Positions 7,805-15,995 of a DNA stretch of 64,000 nt are shown here, piece by piece. The first letter of the stretch is position 1; every line of letters begins with the position of its first letter. Origin of the DNA: Burkholderia oklahomensis C6786 (GTDB lineage: Bacteria; Pseudomonadota; Gammaproteobacteria; Burkholderiales; Burkholderiaceae); contig NZ_CP009556.1 of assembly GCF_000959365.1 (NCBI RefSeq), forward strand, positions 2,170,001-2,234,000. The letters are read 5' to 3'. Both the position numbers and the translations under genes were made by a program. The notes under the pieces were generated by a model. That model was not told the DNA's origin. It worked only from the letters and a program-made list of their open reading frames with translations, and searched no databases.

Positions 7805-9406
7805 ATGAAACTCTCGATGCCCAAGCTCGTCTCGGCGCTTGCCGCCGCTTCCGTGATCGCGGCCGCCCCGGCCCTCGATGCCCACGCGGCGACGCCGAAG
7901 GACATGTTCGTGATGGCCACGCTGCTCGACGAATTCACTTCGCTCGATCCGGGCGAAATCTACGAGCTGGTGCCCGAGGAATACGTCGCGAACACATACG
8001 ACCGGCTCGTGCGCGTCGATCTCGCCGATCCGTCGAAGTTCAACGGCGACGTCGCGCAGTCGTGGACCGTGAGCCCCGACGGCCTCACGTTCACGTTCAA
8101 GCTGCGCGCGGGCCTCAAGTTCCATTCGGGCAACCCGCTCACGGCCGACGACGTCGCATGGTCGATCCAGCGCGCGGCGCTGCTCGACAAGGGGCCGGCC
8201 GCGGTGCTCGCGGGCATCGGCCTCACGAAGGCGAACGCGCTCGCGAACGTGACGAAGATCGACGATCTCACGGTCTCGGTGACGACCGACCGCAAGTACG
8301 CGCCGACCTTCGTGCTGAACGTGCTCGGCTCGTGGCCGGCGTCGGTCGTCGACAAGAAGCTGCTGCTGTCGCACCAGCAAGGCAACGACTTCGGCAACGG
8401 CTGGCTGAAGACCCACGAGGCGGGCTCGGGCGCGTACCGGCTCGTCAAGTGGACGGCGGGCGACAGCATCGTGCTGCAGCGCAACGACGGCTACCGGCTG
8501 CCGCTCGCGATGAAGCGGATCGTGCTGCGGCACGTGCCGGAGGCGGCGAGCCAGCGCCTGCTGCTCGAGAGCGGCGACGTCGACGCGGCGCGCGACCTGA
8601 GCCCCGACGATCTCGCGGCCGTCGTGAAGAGCGGCAAGGCGAAGGTCGCGCCGTCGCCGCAGGCGACGCTGCTGTACCTCGGCCTCGACACGAAGAACCC
8701 GACGCTCGCGAAGCCCGAAGTCCAGGAAGCGCTGAAATGGCTCGTCGACTACAGCGGAATCCAGAGCCACGTCGTGAAGACGACCTACAAGGTTCATCAG
8801 ACGTTCATGCCGGAAGGCTTCCTCGGCACGCTGAACGCAAATCCGTACAGGCTCGACGTCGCGAAGGCGAAGGCGCTGCTCGCGAAGGCGGGCGTGCCGA
8901 ACGGCTTCACGGTCACGATGGACGTGCGCAACGATTATCCGTACACCGAAATCGCACAGGCGGTGCAGGCGAACTTCGCGCAGGCGGGCGTCAAGGTGCA
9001 GCTGATTCCGGGCGACAACAAGCAGACGCTCGCGAAGTACCGCGCACGCCAGCACGACATCTACATCGGCGAATGGTCTGCGGATTACATCGATCCGCAC
9101 AGCAATGCGCAAGGCTTCGCGTGGAACCCCGATAATTCCGATCAGTCGATCTACAAGATGCTCGCGTGGCGCAACGCCTGGAACATCCCGCAGCTGACCG
9201 CGCAAACCGACGCGGCGCTCGCGGAACCGTCGGCGGCGAAGCGCGCGCAGCGCTACCAGGCGATGCAGAAGGACGTGCTCGCGAAGTCGCCGTTCGTGAT
9301 CCTGTTCGAGAAAGTCGCGCAGGTCGCGACGCGGCCCGGCGTGAGCGGCCTCGAAGTCGGCCCGATCAACGACCTCGTGTCGTATCGCAATTTGAAGAAG
9401 CAGTGA
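7805..9406 (+). CDS. ddpA: ABC transporter D-Ala-D-Ala/dipeptide-binding protein
   Basis: A 533-residue periplasmic binding protein of family 5 (SBP_bac_5). It has a clear signal peptide (KLVSALAAASVIAAAPALDAHA, cleavage near residue 28) and the usual two-lobed body. GGAG lies 6 bases before the ATG. It is the first transporter gene in a binding protein/permease/permease/ATPase/ATPase series. The preceding dipeptidase suggests D-Ala-D-Ala as ligand. It is strikingly similar to the truncated binding protein at the left edge, so this locus carries two copies of the ligand-recognition subunit flanking the bcaBA, rpiR and ddpX genes. Confidence 0.92.
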   Translation: MKLSMPKLVSALAAASVIAAAPALDAHAATPKDMFVMATLLDEFTSLDPGEIYELVPEEYVANTYDRLVRVDLADPSKFNGDVAQSWTVSPDGLTFTFKLRAGLKFHSGNPLTADDVAWSIQRAALLDKGPAAVLAGIGLTKANALANVTKIDDLTVSVTTDRKYAPTFVLNVLGSWPASVVDKKLLLSHQQGNDFGNGWLKTHEAGSGAYRLVKWTAGDSIVLQRNDGYRLPLAMKRIVLRHVPEAASQRLLLESGDVDAARDLSPDDLAAVVKSGKAKVAPSPQATLLYLGLDTKNPTLAKPEVQEALKWLVDYSGIQSHVVKTTYKVHQTFMPEGFLGTLNANPYRLDVAKAKALLAKAGVPNGFTVTMDVRNDYPYTEIAQAVQANFAQAGVKVQLIPGDNKQTLAKYRARQHDIYIGEWSADYIDPHSNAQGFAWNPDNSDQSIYKMLAWRNAWNIPQLTAQTDAALAEPSAAKRAQRYQAMQKDVLAKSPFVILFEKVAQVATRPGVSGLEVGPINDLVSYRNLKKQ

Positions 9407-9427
9407 CGCGGCAACCGGATAAGCGAC

Positions 9428-10498
9428 ATGTCGACACCCGCCACCACCCTCGAAGCGCTCCGCACGCTGCCCGCGCGACGGCCCGGCGTGCGCTGGGCGC
9501 TGCGCATCCTGCGCTGGGCGCTCACGCTCGCCGTGACGTTCGCCGGGCTCCTCGCACTCACGTTCGTGATCGGCCGCAAGGTGCCGATCGACCCGGTGCT
9601 CGCCGTGCTCGGCGATCGCGCGTCGGCCGAAGCCTATGCGGCCGAGCGCATCGCGCTCGGGCTCGACAAGCCGCTCGCGACGCAATTCGTGATCTACGCG
9701 CGCGACGTGCTGCACGGCAATCTCGGGATGTCGCTGCTCACGTCGAACCCGGTGCTCGACGACATCATGCGCGTGTTCCCCGCGACGCTCGAGCTCGCGA
9801 CGCTCGCGACGCTGATCGGCATCGGGCTCGGCGTGCCGCTCGGCGTCGCGGCGGCCGTGAAGCACAACCGGCCGATCGATCACGTCGCGCGCTTCGTCGG
9901 CCTGATCGGCAACTCGGTGCCGGTGTTCTGGCTCGGACTGATGGGGCTCCTGCTGTTCTATGCGCGGCTGCACTGGGTCGCGGGGCCGGGACGGCTCGAT
10001 CCCGTCTACGACGGGATGGTCGACACGCGCACGGGCAGCCTCCTGATCGATTCGGCGCTCGCCGGCGAATGGGATGCGTTCCGCAACGCGTTCGCGCATA
10101 TCGCGCTGCCCGCCGCGATCCTCGGCTACTACTCGGTCGCATACCTGAGCCGGATGACGCGCTCGTTCATGCTCGATCAGCTCAGCCAGGAATACATCGT
10201 CACCGCGCGCGCGAAGGGGCTCGCCGAGCGCCGCGTGATCTGGCGGCACGCGTTCGGCAACATCGCGGTGCCGCTTCTGACCGTGATCGCGCTCACGTAC
10301 AGCAACCTGCTCGAAGGCTCGGTGCTGACCGAGATCGTGTTCGCGTGGCCCGGCATCGGTTCGTATCTGACGGGCGCGCTCCTGAACGCCGACATGAACG
10401 CGGTGCTCGGCTGCACGCTCGTGATCGGGATCATGTTCATCACGATCAATCTGCTGACGGATGCGCTCTATCGCGTGTTCGACCCGCGCGCCCGCTGA
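9428..10498 (+). CDS. ddpB: Dipeptide ABC transporter permease (DppB type)
   Basis: A 356-residue inner-membrane permease. It has an N-terminal transmembrane helix (around 30-50), then the binding-protein-dependent transport domain with about five further helices. The family EAA loop is visible near 255-275 (EYIVTARAKGLAERRVIWRHAFGN), where it docks on the ATPase. It starts 21 bp after the binding-protein gene and 36 bp before the second permease gene, consistent with one operon. It is slightly longer than average because of a Pro/Arg-rich cytoplasmic N terminus. Confidence 0.92.
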   Translation: MSTPATTLEALRTLPARRPGVRWALRILRWALTLAVTFAGLLALTFVIGRKVPIDPVLAVLGDRASAEAYAAERIALGLDKPLATQFVIYARDVLHGNLGMSLLTSNPVLDDIMRVFPATLELATLATLIGIGLGVPLGVAAAVKHNRPIDHVARFVGLIGNSVPVFWLGLMGLLLFYARLHWVAGPGRLDPVYDGMVDTRTGSLLIDSALAGEWDAFRNAFAHIALPAAILGYYSVAYLSRMTRSFMLDQLSQEYIVTARAKGLAERRVIWRHAFGNIAVPLLTVIALTYSNLLEGSVLTEIVFAWPGIGSYLTGALLNADMNAVLGCTLVIGIMFITINLLTDALYRVFDPRAR

Positions 10499-10534
10499 CG
10501 CGGTGCGCCCCCCGCCCGACCGACCGATTTCGCC

Positions 10535-11476
10535 ATGAACGCTTCATCCGACCGCTCCACCCCGAACCCCGCCGCGCCGACGCTGCGCGCGTGGCTGCTC
10601 TGCGACGCGCCCGCATCGCGCCGGCAGGCGACGCTCGGCCTCGCGTACCGCCGCTGGCGGCGCTTCGCCGGCAATCCGCTGAACCTGCTCGGGCTCGCGA
10701 TCCTCGCCGCGCTCGTCGCGGTCGCGATCGTCGCGCCGCTCGCCATGCCGCACGATCCGCTGCGCCAGGTGCTCGCCGACCGGCTGCTGCCGCCCGGATC
10801 GCCGTCGCACTGGCTCGGCACCGACCAGCTCGGCCGCGACATCCTCTCGCGCCTGATCGCCGGCTCGCGCCTCACGCTCGGCATCGCGATCCTCGTCGTC
10901 GCGATCGTCGTGCCGATCGGGCTCGCGATCGGCACGACGGCCGGCTACTGCGGCGGCCTCGTCGACAGCGCGCTGATGCGGATCACCGACGTCGCGCTCG
11001 CGTTCCCGAAGATCGTGCTCGCGCTCGCGTTCGCGGCGGCGCTCGGGCCGGGTGTCGTCAACGCGGTCGTCGCGATCTCGATCACCGCGTGGCCCGCGTA
11101 TGCGCGGCTCGCGCGCGCGGAGACGCTGCGCATCGCGAACGCGGACTTCATCCACGCGGCGCGGCTGCAAGGCGCGTCCGACCTGCGGATCGTGCTGCGC
11201 TACGTGGTGCCCCTCTGCCTGTCGTCGGTGATCGTGCGCGCGACGCTCGACATGGCGGGCATCATCCTGACCGTCGCGGGGCTCGGCTTTCTCGGGCTCG
11301 GCGCGCAGCCGCCGAGCCCCGAATGGGGCTTCATGGTCGCGTCGGGCCGCAACGTGCTGCTCGACGCGTGGTGGGTCGCGACGCTGCCGGGCGCGGCGAT
11401 CCTCGTCGTCAGCATCGCGTTCAACCTGCTCGGCGACGGTCTGCGCGACGTCTTCGATCCGCGTCATGGAGCCTGA
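10535..11476 (+). CDS. ddpC: Dipeptide ABC transporter permease (DppC type)
   Basis: A 313-residue second permease subunit. An N-terminal OppC-type segment (WRRFAGNPLNLLGLAIL) leads into the periplasmic loop with the conserved GTDQLGRDILSRLI block. The permease domain follows, with an EAA loop around 205-225 (NADFIHAARLQGASD) and the G-L-G-F-L-G-L-G-A-Q-P-P end typical of DppC. Its stop overlaps the spacer of the following ATPase gene, which begins 1-2 bases later. Confidence 0.92.
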   Translation: MNASSDRSTPNPAAPTLRAWLLCDAPASRRQATLGLAYRRWRRFAGNPLNLLGLAILAALVAVAIVAPLAMPHDPLRQVLADRLLPPGSPSHWLGTDQLGRDILSRLIAGSRLTLGIAILVVAIVVPIGLAIGTTAGYCGGLVDSALMRITDVALAFPKIVLALAFAAALGPGVVNAVVAISITAWPAYARLARAETLRIANADFIHAARLQGASDLRIVLRYVVPLCLSSVIVRATLDMAGIILTVAGLGFLGLGAQPPSPEWGFMVASGRNVLLDAWWVATLPGAAILVVSIAFNLLGDGLRDVFDPRHGA

Positions 11477-11477
11477 C

Positions 11478-12359
11478 ATGACCGCTTCCGCCGTTTCCCC
11501 GGGCACGCCGCCGCTCTGCGAGATCGAAGGACTGCAGATCGGCTTTCGCACGCACGACGGCACGCTCGTCGAAGCGGTGCGCGACCTGTCGCTCACGCTC
11601 GCGCCGGGCGAGCGGCTCGGCATCGTCGGCGAATCCGGCTCCGGCAAGTCGCTGACGGGGCGCGCGCTGCTCGGCCTGCTGCCCGCCGCCGCGCAATGGC
11701 GCGCGCGGGCGCTGCGTTTCGACGGCCGCGATCTGCTCGCGCTCTCCACGCGCGAGCGGCGCAAGCTGTGCGGCAGCGCGATGGGCATGATTCTTCAGGA
11801 TCCGAAGTATTCGCTGAACCCGGTGATGACGGTCGGCAAGCAGATGGCCGAGGCATTCCGGCTGCGCGAGCCCGGACTGCGCGGCCGCGCGCTGCGCGAG
11901 CGGATCGTCGATGCGCTCGCCGCGGTCGAGATCCGCGATCCGGCGCGCGTCGCCGACGCCTATCCGCACGAGCTGTCGGGCGGGATGGGCCAGCGCGTGA
12001 TGATCGCGATGATGGTGTCGACGGGCCCGCGCCTCTTGGTCGCCGACGAGCCGACGTCCGCGCTCGACGTCGCGGTGTCGATGCAGGTGCTCGCGGTGCT
12101 CGACGACATGATCGCGCGCCATCGCACGGGCCTCGTGTTCATCAGCCACGACCTGCCGCTCGTGATGTCGTTCTGCGACCGCGTCGCCGTGATGTACGCG
12201 GGGCGCGTCGTCGAGACGTGCGCGGCGCGCGATCTCGTCCACGCGACGCATCCCTATACGCGCGGCCTGCTCGCCGCGACGCCGCCGCTGGCGGACCCGC
12301 CCGACGCGCTGCCCGTGCTCGAGCGCGATCCGGCGTGGTTGACGGAGGCCGCACGATGA
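11478..12359 (+). CDS. ddpD: Dipeptide ABC transporter ATP-binding protein (DppD type)
   Basis: A 293-residue ATPase. Walker A is GESGSGKSLTGRALLG (about residues 50-65), the Q-loop is MILQDPKYSLNP, the signature is ELSGGMGQRV, Walker B is LLVADEPTSALDV and the switch His lies in FISHDLPLV. The C terminus carries the oligopeptide-transporter extension (HPYTRGLLAATPPL). The ATG at 11478 is preferred to the one at 11466 because GGAG sits 7 bases upstream. Its TGA overlaps the ATG of the next ATPase gene. Confidence 0.92.
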   Translation: MTASAVSPGTPPLCEIEGLQIGFRTHDGTLVEAVRDLSLTLAPGERLGIVGESGSGKSLTGRALLGLLPAAAQWRARALRFDGRDLLALSTRERRKLCGSAMGMILQDPKYSLNPVMTVGKQMAEAFRLREPGLRGRALRERIVDALAAVEIRDPARVADAYPHELSGGMGQRVMIAMMVSTGPRLLVADEPTSALDVAVSMQVLAVLDDMIARHRTGLVFISHDLPLVMSFCDRVAVMYAGRVVETCAARDLVHATHPYTRGLLAATPPLADPPDALPVLERDPAWLTEAAR

Positions 12360-13123
12360 GAAGCGCACCGATGATCGAAGTCCGCGACGTCTCGATCCGC
12401 TTTCCGACCCGCACCGGCCACGTCGACGCGGTGCGCGGCGCGAATCTCTCCGTCGGCGCGGGCGAGGCGTTCGGGCTCGTCGGCGAGTCCGGCTCCGGCA
12501 AGTCGACGCTGCTGCGCGCGCTCACGGGCCTCGTGCCGCTCGCGGGCGGCACGCTGTCGATCGCCGCGCGCCCGATCGAAGGCAAGCTCGATCGCGCATT
12601 TCGCCGCGACGTGCAGATGGTGTTTCAGGATCCCTACGCATCGCTGCATCCGCGCTTCACCGTCGACGAGACGCTGCGCGAGCCGCTCGCGATCCACCGG
12701 CTGCCGGACGCGGACGAACGGATCGCGCGCGCGCTCGCCGAAGTGGGGCTCGGCCCCGCGTTCCGCTTTCGCTATCCGCATCAGCTGTCGGGCGGGCAGC
12801 GGCAGCGCGTCGCGATCGCGCGCGCGCTGATCGTCGAGCCGCGCGTGCTGCTGCTCGACGAGCCGACGTCGGCGCTCGACGTCTCGGTGCAGGCGGAGAT
12901 CCTGAATCTGCTCAAGCGGCTGCATCGCGAGCGCGGGCTGACGATGATCCTCGTCAGCCACAATCTCGCGGTCGTCGGGTTCCTGTGCAGCCGCGTCGCG
13001 GTGATGCGCGACGGCGCGATGGTCGAGCAGCTCGGGATCGAGGACGTGCGCGCGGCGCACGTCGGCACCGAGTACACGCGGACGCTGCTGCGCGCGACGG
13101 AAGGCTATCGGCGAGCGGGCTGA
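12356..13123 (+). CDS. ddpF: Dipeptide ABC transporter ATP-binding protein (DppF type)
   Basis: A 255-residue ATPase starting at an ATGA overlap with the upstream ATPase and preceded by GGAGG. It has Walker A GESGSGKSTLLRAL, Q-loop MVFQDPYASLHP, signature QLSGGQRQRVAIARAL, Walker B LLLDEPTSALDV and switch His in LVSHNLAVV. It is the partner of the DppD-type subunit and closes the operon. Its 3' end butts directly against the remnant of an unrelated amino-acid-binding protein on the other strand, so the downstream flank has been rearranged. Confidence 0.92.
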   Translation: MRSAPMIEVRDVSIRFPTRTGHVDAVRGANLSVGAGEAFGLVGESGSGKSTLLRALTGLVPLAGGTLSIAARPIEGKLDRAFRRDVQMVFQDPYASLHPRFTVDETLREPLAIHRLPDADERIARALAEVGLGPAFRFRYPHQLSGGQRQRVAIARALIVEPRVLLLDEPTSALDVSVQAEILNLLKRLHRERGLTMILVSHNLAVVGFLCSRVAVMRDGAMVEQLGIEDVRAAHVGTEYTRTLLRATEGYRRAG

Positions 13124-13130
13124 CGCGCGA

Positions 13131-13376
13131 GCAGCCCGGGAGTCATCCCGTCGAAGCTCGTCTCGCCCCACACGCAGCGCGCGCGCAATTCCGCGCAACG
13201 CACGTTTGCGATGTCGACGCCGAAGCCCGCGAGCTTGCCGTCGGGCATCTTGTATTCGAGCGGCGATAGGTCGGATCGACGGCGAGCCGGATCTCCTTGC
13301 CGGCCCCGTCGGCGGCATGCGCGGCGCCCGTCGCGGCGCCGAACGCGAACAGCCACGTCGCGACGGTCTTCCTCAT
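13131..13376 (-). pseudogene. Remnant of a polar amino-acid ABC transporter binding protein (ArgT/HisJ type)
   Basis: The first ~35 residues from the ATG at 13376 (MRKTVATWLFAFGAATGAAHA, then GKEIRLAVDPTY) are a signal peptide and the start of a lysine/arginine/ornithine-binding protein. GAGGAG precedes the start. The frame then shifts near 13260: the continuation PLEYKMPDGKLAGFGVDI and CVWGETSFDGMTPGLLA is in another frame. The gene stops being recognisable at the end of ddpF, so roughly the C-terminal 75% is missing. A frameshifted and deleted gene is the simplest reading. Confidence 0.8.
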
Positions 13377-13916
13377 GTCGTGGCTTCTCCTCGTATAGGT
13401 CGTCGCATGCGGTGCGCGCATCACGCGAGATAGCGCTCGGCGAGCCGCACCCAATCGCTCGCGCCGAACGGCAGGCTCGCGGGCGTCGCGACGCCCGATG
13501 CCCGGCGTGCCGCGCCGCCATCGCGTCGTTCCGGCGGCAGCCGTCATGAGCGAATGCGTCGGCCACGGCACATGGCCGCTTGCGGCGCGAGCATCTCGCC
13601 GCGCGAACGGCGCGCGCGCATGCGTCCGTTCGACGCAGCGCCGCCGTGCGCCTTCGCTTCGCGCTCGTCGGCGACGCAGCCCGAACACCGCAACCGCACG
13701 CGCGGCCGCGCCGCCTTGCATTCGTCGTGCGCCGCTTCTATCTTGAATAGCGTCGGCATCGTTCGACAGACATCGATCTGTTCGTTGTTGACGCAACCTT
13801 CTAACCCGTTCGCATCAAGTTTTCGCATGCACTGCCGTTTACGCATTTAGCTTCGCAGCGTATCCGCAGCCTGCCGTTCGGAACGTTGCGGGGCGCTCAT
13901 TCGCGTGGAGCACTCT
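13377..13916. other. Non-coding or degenerate stretch before the fimbrillin-like gene
   Basis: About 540 bp without a supported gene. A minus-strand piece ending in a TGA at 13421-13423 reads GVATPASLPFGASDWVRLAE before the stop and looks like the C-terminal tail of a lost protein just upstream of the broken binding-protein gene. Its frame is not sustained upstream. The part nearest 13740-13916 is less G+C-rich and presumably holds the promoter of the next gene. Confidence 0.5.
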
Positions 13917-14252
13917 ATGCAACGTTCATCGCTCATTGCGTCCAGCCTGTTGGCCGTGTCGATGTTTGCGCTTTCCTCCGTGGCCCACGCCCAGCAGACC
14001 GGCATCATCCGTTTCACCGGCATGATCGTCGAGCCGCCGTGCTCGTTCTCGGTCGCAGGCGACGCCGGCGCGCGTGCGCAGCTGCGGCCCGCCTGCCCTC
14101 GTCCGGCGAAAGGCTCCGTCACGTTCGTCGATCCGCAAAGCGGCGCGGCATTGCGCACGGTCAAATTCACCGAGCAGTCACGCACGATTCCGCTGCCCGC
14201 GGCGCAGCCCGGCGACGCGCGGCGCATCGTCGCCGTCGTGTCGTATCTGTAG
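13917..14252 (+). CDS. Small secreted fimbrillin-like protein
   Basis: A 111-residue protein with a clear signal peptide (cleavage after AHA, about residue 25). The mature part opens with GIIRFTGMIVEPPCSF, which resembles the start of type 1 fimbrial subunits, where GxIxFxGxIVxxPC is followed by a disulfide-bonded cysteine. A second cysteine follows in RPACPRP. It is shorter than a normal pilin (about 160-180 residues) and no chaperone or usher gene is nearby. It may be an orphan or a fimbrial-fold protein of other use. GGAG lies 6 bases before the ATG at 13917. Confidence 0.7.
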   Translation: MQRSSLIASSLLAVSMFALSSVAHAQQTGIIRFTGMIVEPPCSFSVAGDAGARAQLRPACPRPAKGSVTFVDPQSGAALRTVKFTEQSRTIPLPAAQPGDARRIVAVVSYL

Positions 14253-14333
14253 AGGCAGCCGCGCGAAGCACGTCCGCCGTTCCGCGGCGCCCGGCGCGAT
14301 TCTCGTCGTGGTCGAACCGGACGAGCCGTCCGG

Positions 14334-15206
14334 TCAGTCGCGATTTGCATCGAGCCACGCGCTGAAGCGCCGGATCTTCTGCTGTTGCGCGACGCTGTCC
14401 GGATAGACGAAGTAATAGCGCGCGCCCGTTTTCAGCACGATGTCGAGCGGCGTCGCGAGCCGCCGTGCGGCGAGATCCTCGTCGCTCAACGTCAGGTCGC
14501 CCAGCGCGACGCCGAAGCCTTGCGTCGCGGCGCTCGTCGCGAGGTCGAGCGTGTCGAAGCTCGGCCCGCGATCCGGGTCGACGCCGGCCGCGCCCGCGTA
14601 CTCGAGCCAGCGGCGCCAGTCGCGATGATCGCGCGTCGGATGCAGCAGCGTGTGGTGCGCGAGATCGTCGACGCGCGCGAGCGGCTTGTCCTTCAGCAGG
14701 TCCGGCGAACACACGGGCGTGAGACGCTCGTCGAAGAGCGGCACGGCCTTCATGTCCGCGCCGGGCGACGTCCCGTAGACGATCGCCGCATCGAACGGCT
14801 CGCTCTGGAAATCGACGTCGTGCCGCCAGGTGGTCGTCATCTGCACGTGCAGGTCCGGATGCTCGCGCTGGAACCGCATGATCCGCGGCAACACCCAGCG
14901 CATCATGCAGGTCGGCACCTTCAGCGCGAGATCGGTACGTTGGCGCGTGAGCTTCCGTGAAATGTCCTCGATCCGCGCGAAGCTCTCGACGACGACGGGC
15001 AGCAGTTGCTCGCCCTCCGCCGTCAGCGTGAGGCCGCGCGCGTGGCGCATGAAGAGCGGAAAGCCGTAATGCGCTTCGAGCGATTGAATCTGGCGGCTGA
15101 TCGCTCCTTGCGTCACGCACAGCGCGTCGGCGGCGCGCGTGAAGCTGCGATGGCGCGCGACCGTCGCGAAAATCTGCAGGGCGTTCAAGGGCGGGAGGCG
15201 GCGCAT
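14334..15206 (-). CDS. LysR-family regulator (GcvA-like)
   Basis: A 290-residue LysR-type transcriptional regulator. The N-terminal helix-turn-helix (LNALQIFATVARHRSFTRAADALCVTQGAISRQIQSLE) is of the GcvA/AmpR subgroup. The effector domain (about 92-290) contains the ALKVPTCMMRWVLPRIMRF opening and the ending FSAWLDANRD. The start at 15206 gives the usual LysR length; the frame stays open further upstream but codes for nothing recognisable. It converges on the fimbrillin-like gene, and the next gene upstream is a beta-lactamase about 790 bp away. The target is unknown. Confidence 0.9.
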   Translation of the reverse strand: MRRLPPLNALQIFATVARHRSFTRAADALCVTQGAISRQIQSLEAHYGFPLFMRHARGLTLTAEGEQLLPVVVESFARIEDISRKLTRQRTDLALKVPTCMMRWVLPRIMRFQREHPDLHVQMTTTWRHDVDFQSEPFDAAIVYGTSPGADMKAVPLFDERLTPVCSPDLLKDKPLARVDDLAHHTLLHPTRDHRDWRRWLEYAGAAGVDPDRGPSFDTLDLATSAATQGFGVALGDLTLSDEDLAARRLATPLDIVLKTGARYYFVYPDSVAQQQKIRRFSAWLDANRD

Positions 15207-15995
15207 GGCGGTCGACGGCGGAGCGGAGACAACACGGGGACGCGCAGGCGATGCGACGGGCGATGCCTGCGGGCAAGCCGTCACGATAAGCGAAATGCGG
15301 GCGTTGCGCGAGCGTTCGGGGCGCGCAGCGCTCGACGAGGCGAGACGGGAAGCATGCGACGCGCGGCGACAACCGCCGCCGTCGCGTGGCTCGTGCGAGC
15401 GATGCGGGCGTCGCCGGTATATAACGTCATGACGGACGATTGCCGGCGTCGGCGACACGATTCGGATCGTGCGAAAAGGGAAAGCGGCGCGGCCTCATTA
15501 TCGCGATGGAGGTCCGAATCGCCGTCCGCCGAGGGCGGACAGGACGCTCGGCGGTACAGGGCGGCTCGCGCTGCGCGCGAGCGCGGCGCCGCCTGATCGC
15601 AGCGGCGGCGTTCGAATCGCCGTCGCCAACGGTGGACGGAAGACTCTGCGGTACACAGCATTTCGCGCTGTGCAAGAACGCCGCGCCGCCCGATCGCGGC
15701 AGCGGACGTTCGAATCGCCGTCGCCGAACGGGGGCACGCTGCCCGCGCCCGTTCGCGACGCACGTTGCGTGCCTCAGGACGGCCCGCGTCGCAACGAACA
15801 CGGCCAAGCGGACCGACCGACATCGCTTGCATGCATGCCGGCGAGCACCGAAGCCGATCGTGTGCCGAACCGCCTAACCGAAACGCCGATGCCCGACGCA
15901 TCGGCATGGCGCGCGGCACCGCTCGCACGACGCGTCAAGCCATCCGCCCGCCCACGCATCGGACACGCTCGAACGGCGTGCCCTCCGGCGCATCG
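15207..15995. other. 789-bp gene-free stretch carrying a 98-bp tandem repeat
   Basis: Several overlapping frames are open here but none shows a family resemblance, a ribosome site or a consistent start. The outstanding content is the three-copy 98-bp repeat listed separately. The remainder (about 15740-15990) shows nothing further. Confidence 0.6.
15490..15735. repeat. Degenerate tandem repeat with exact 98-bp period
   Basis: The core T(C/T)CGAATCGCCGTC begins at 15513, 15611 and 15709, i.e. exactly 98 bp apart each time. The copies share a second block, GCSGCGCSGCCYGATCGC, at the matching place. Copy 1 contains a perfect hairpin GTCCGCC-GAG-GGCGGAC and another, GCTCGCGC-TGC-GCGCGAGC. The third copy is cut off after about 25 bases. 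The period is not a multiple of three, which argues against a protein repeat. Confidence 0.75.

Noticed and set aside
7211..10249. A 1012-codon open frame on the minus strand opposite the ddp genes
   Set aside because: High G+C third positions keep antisense frames open. The product is Arg/Ala/Val/Glu-rich with no recognisable domain, and the opposite strand carries clear transporter genes.
15490..15735. 98-bp repeats considered as a CRISPR array or as intact tRNA genes
   Set aside because: The repeated block and spacer are not separable: whole 98-bp units repeat and degenerate. Only a T-arm-like hairpin is present, with no acceptor or anticodon arms.
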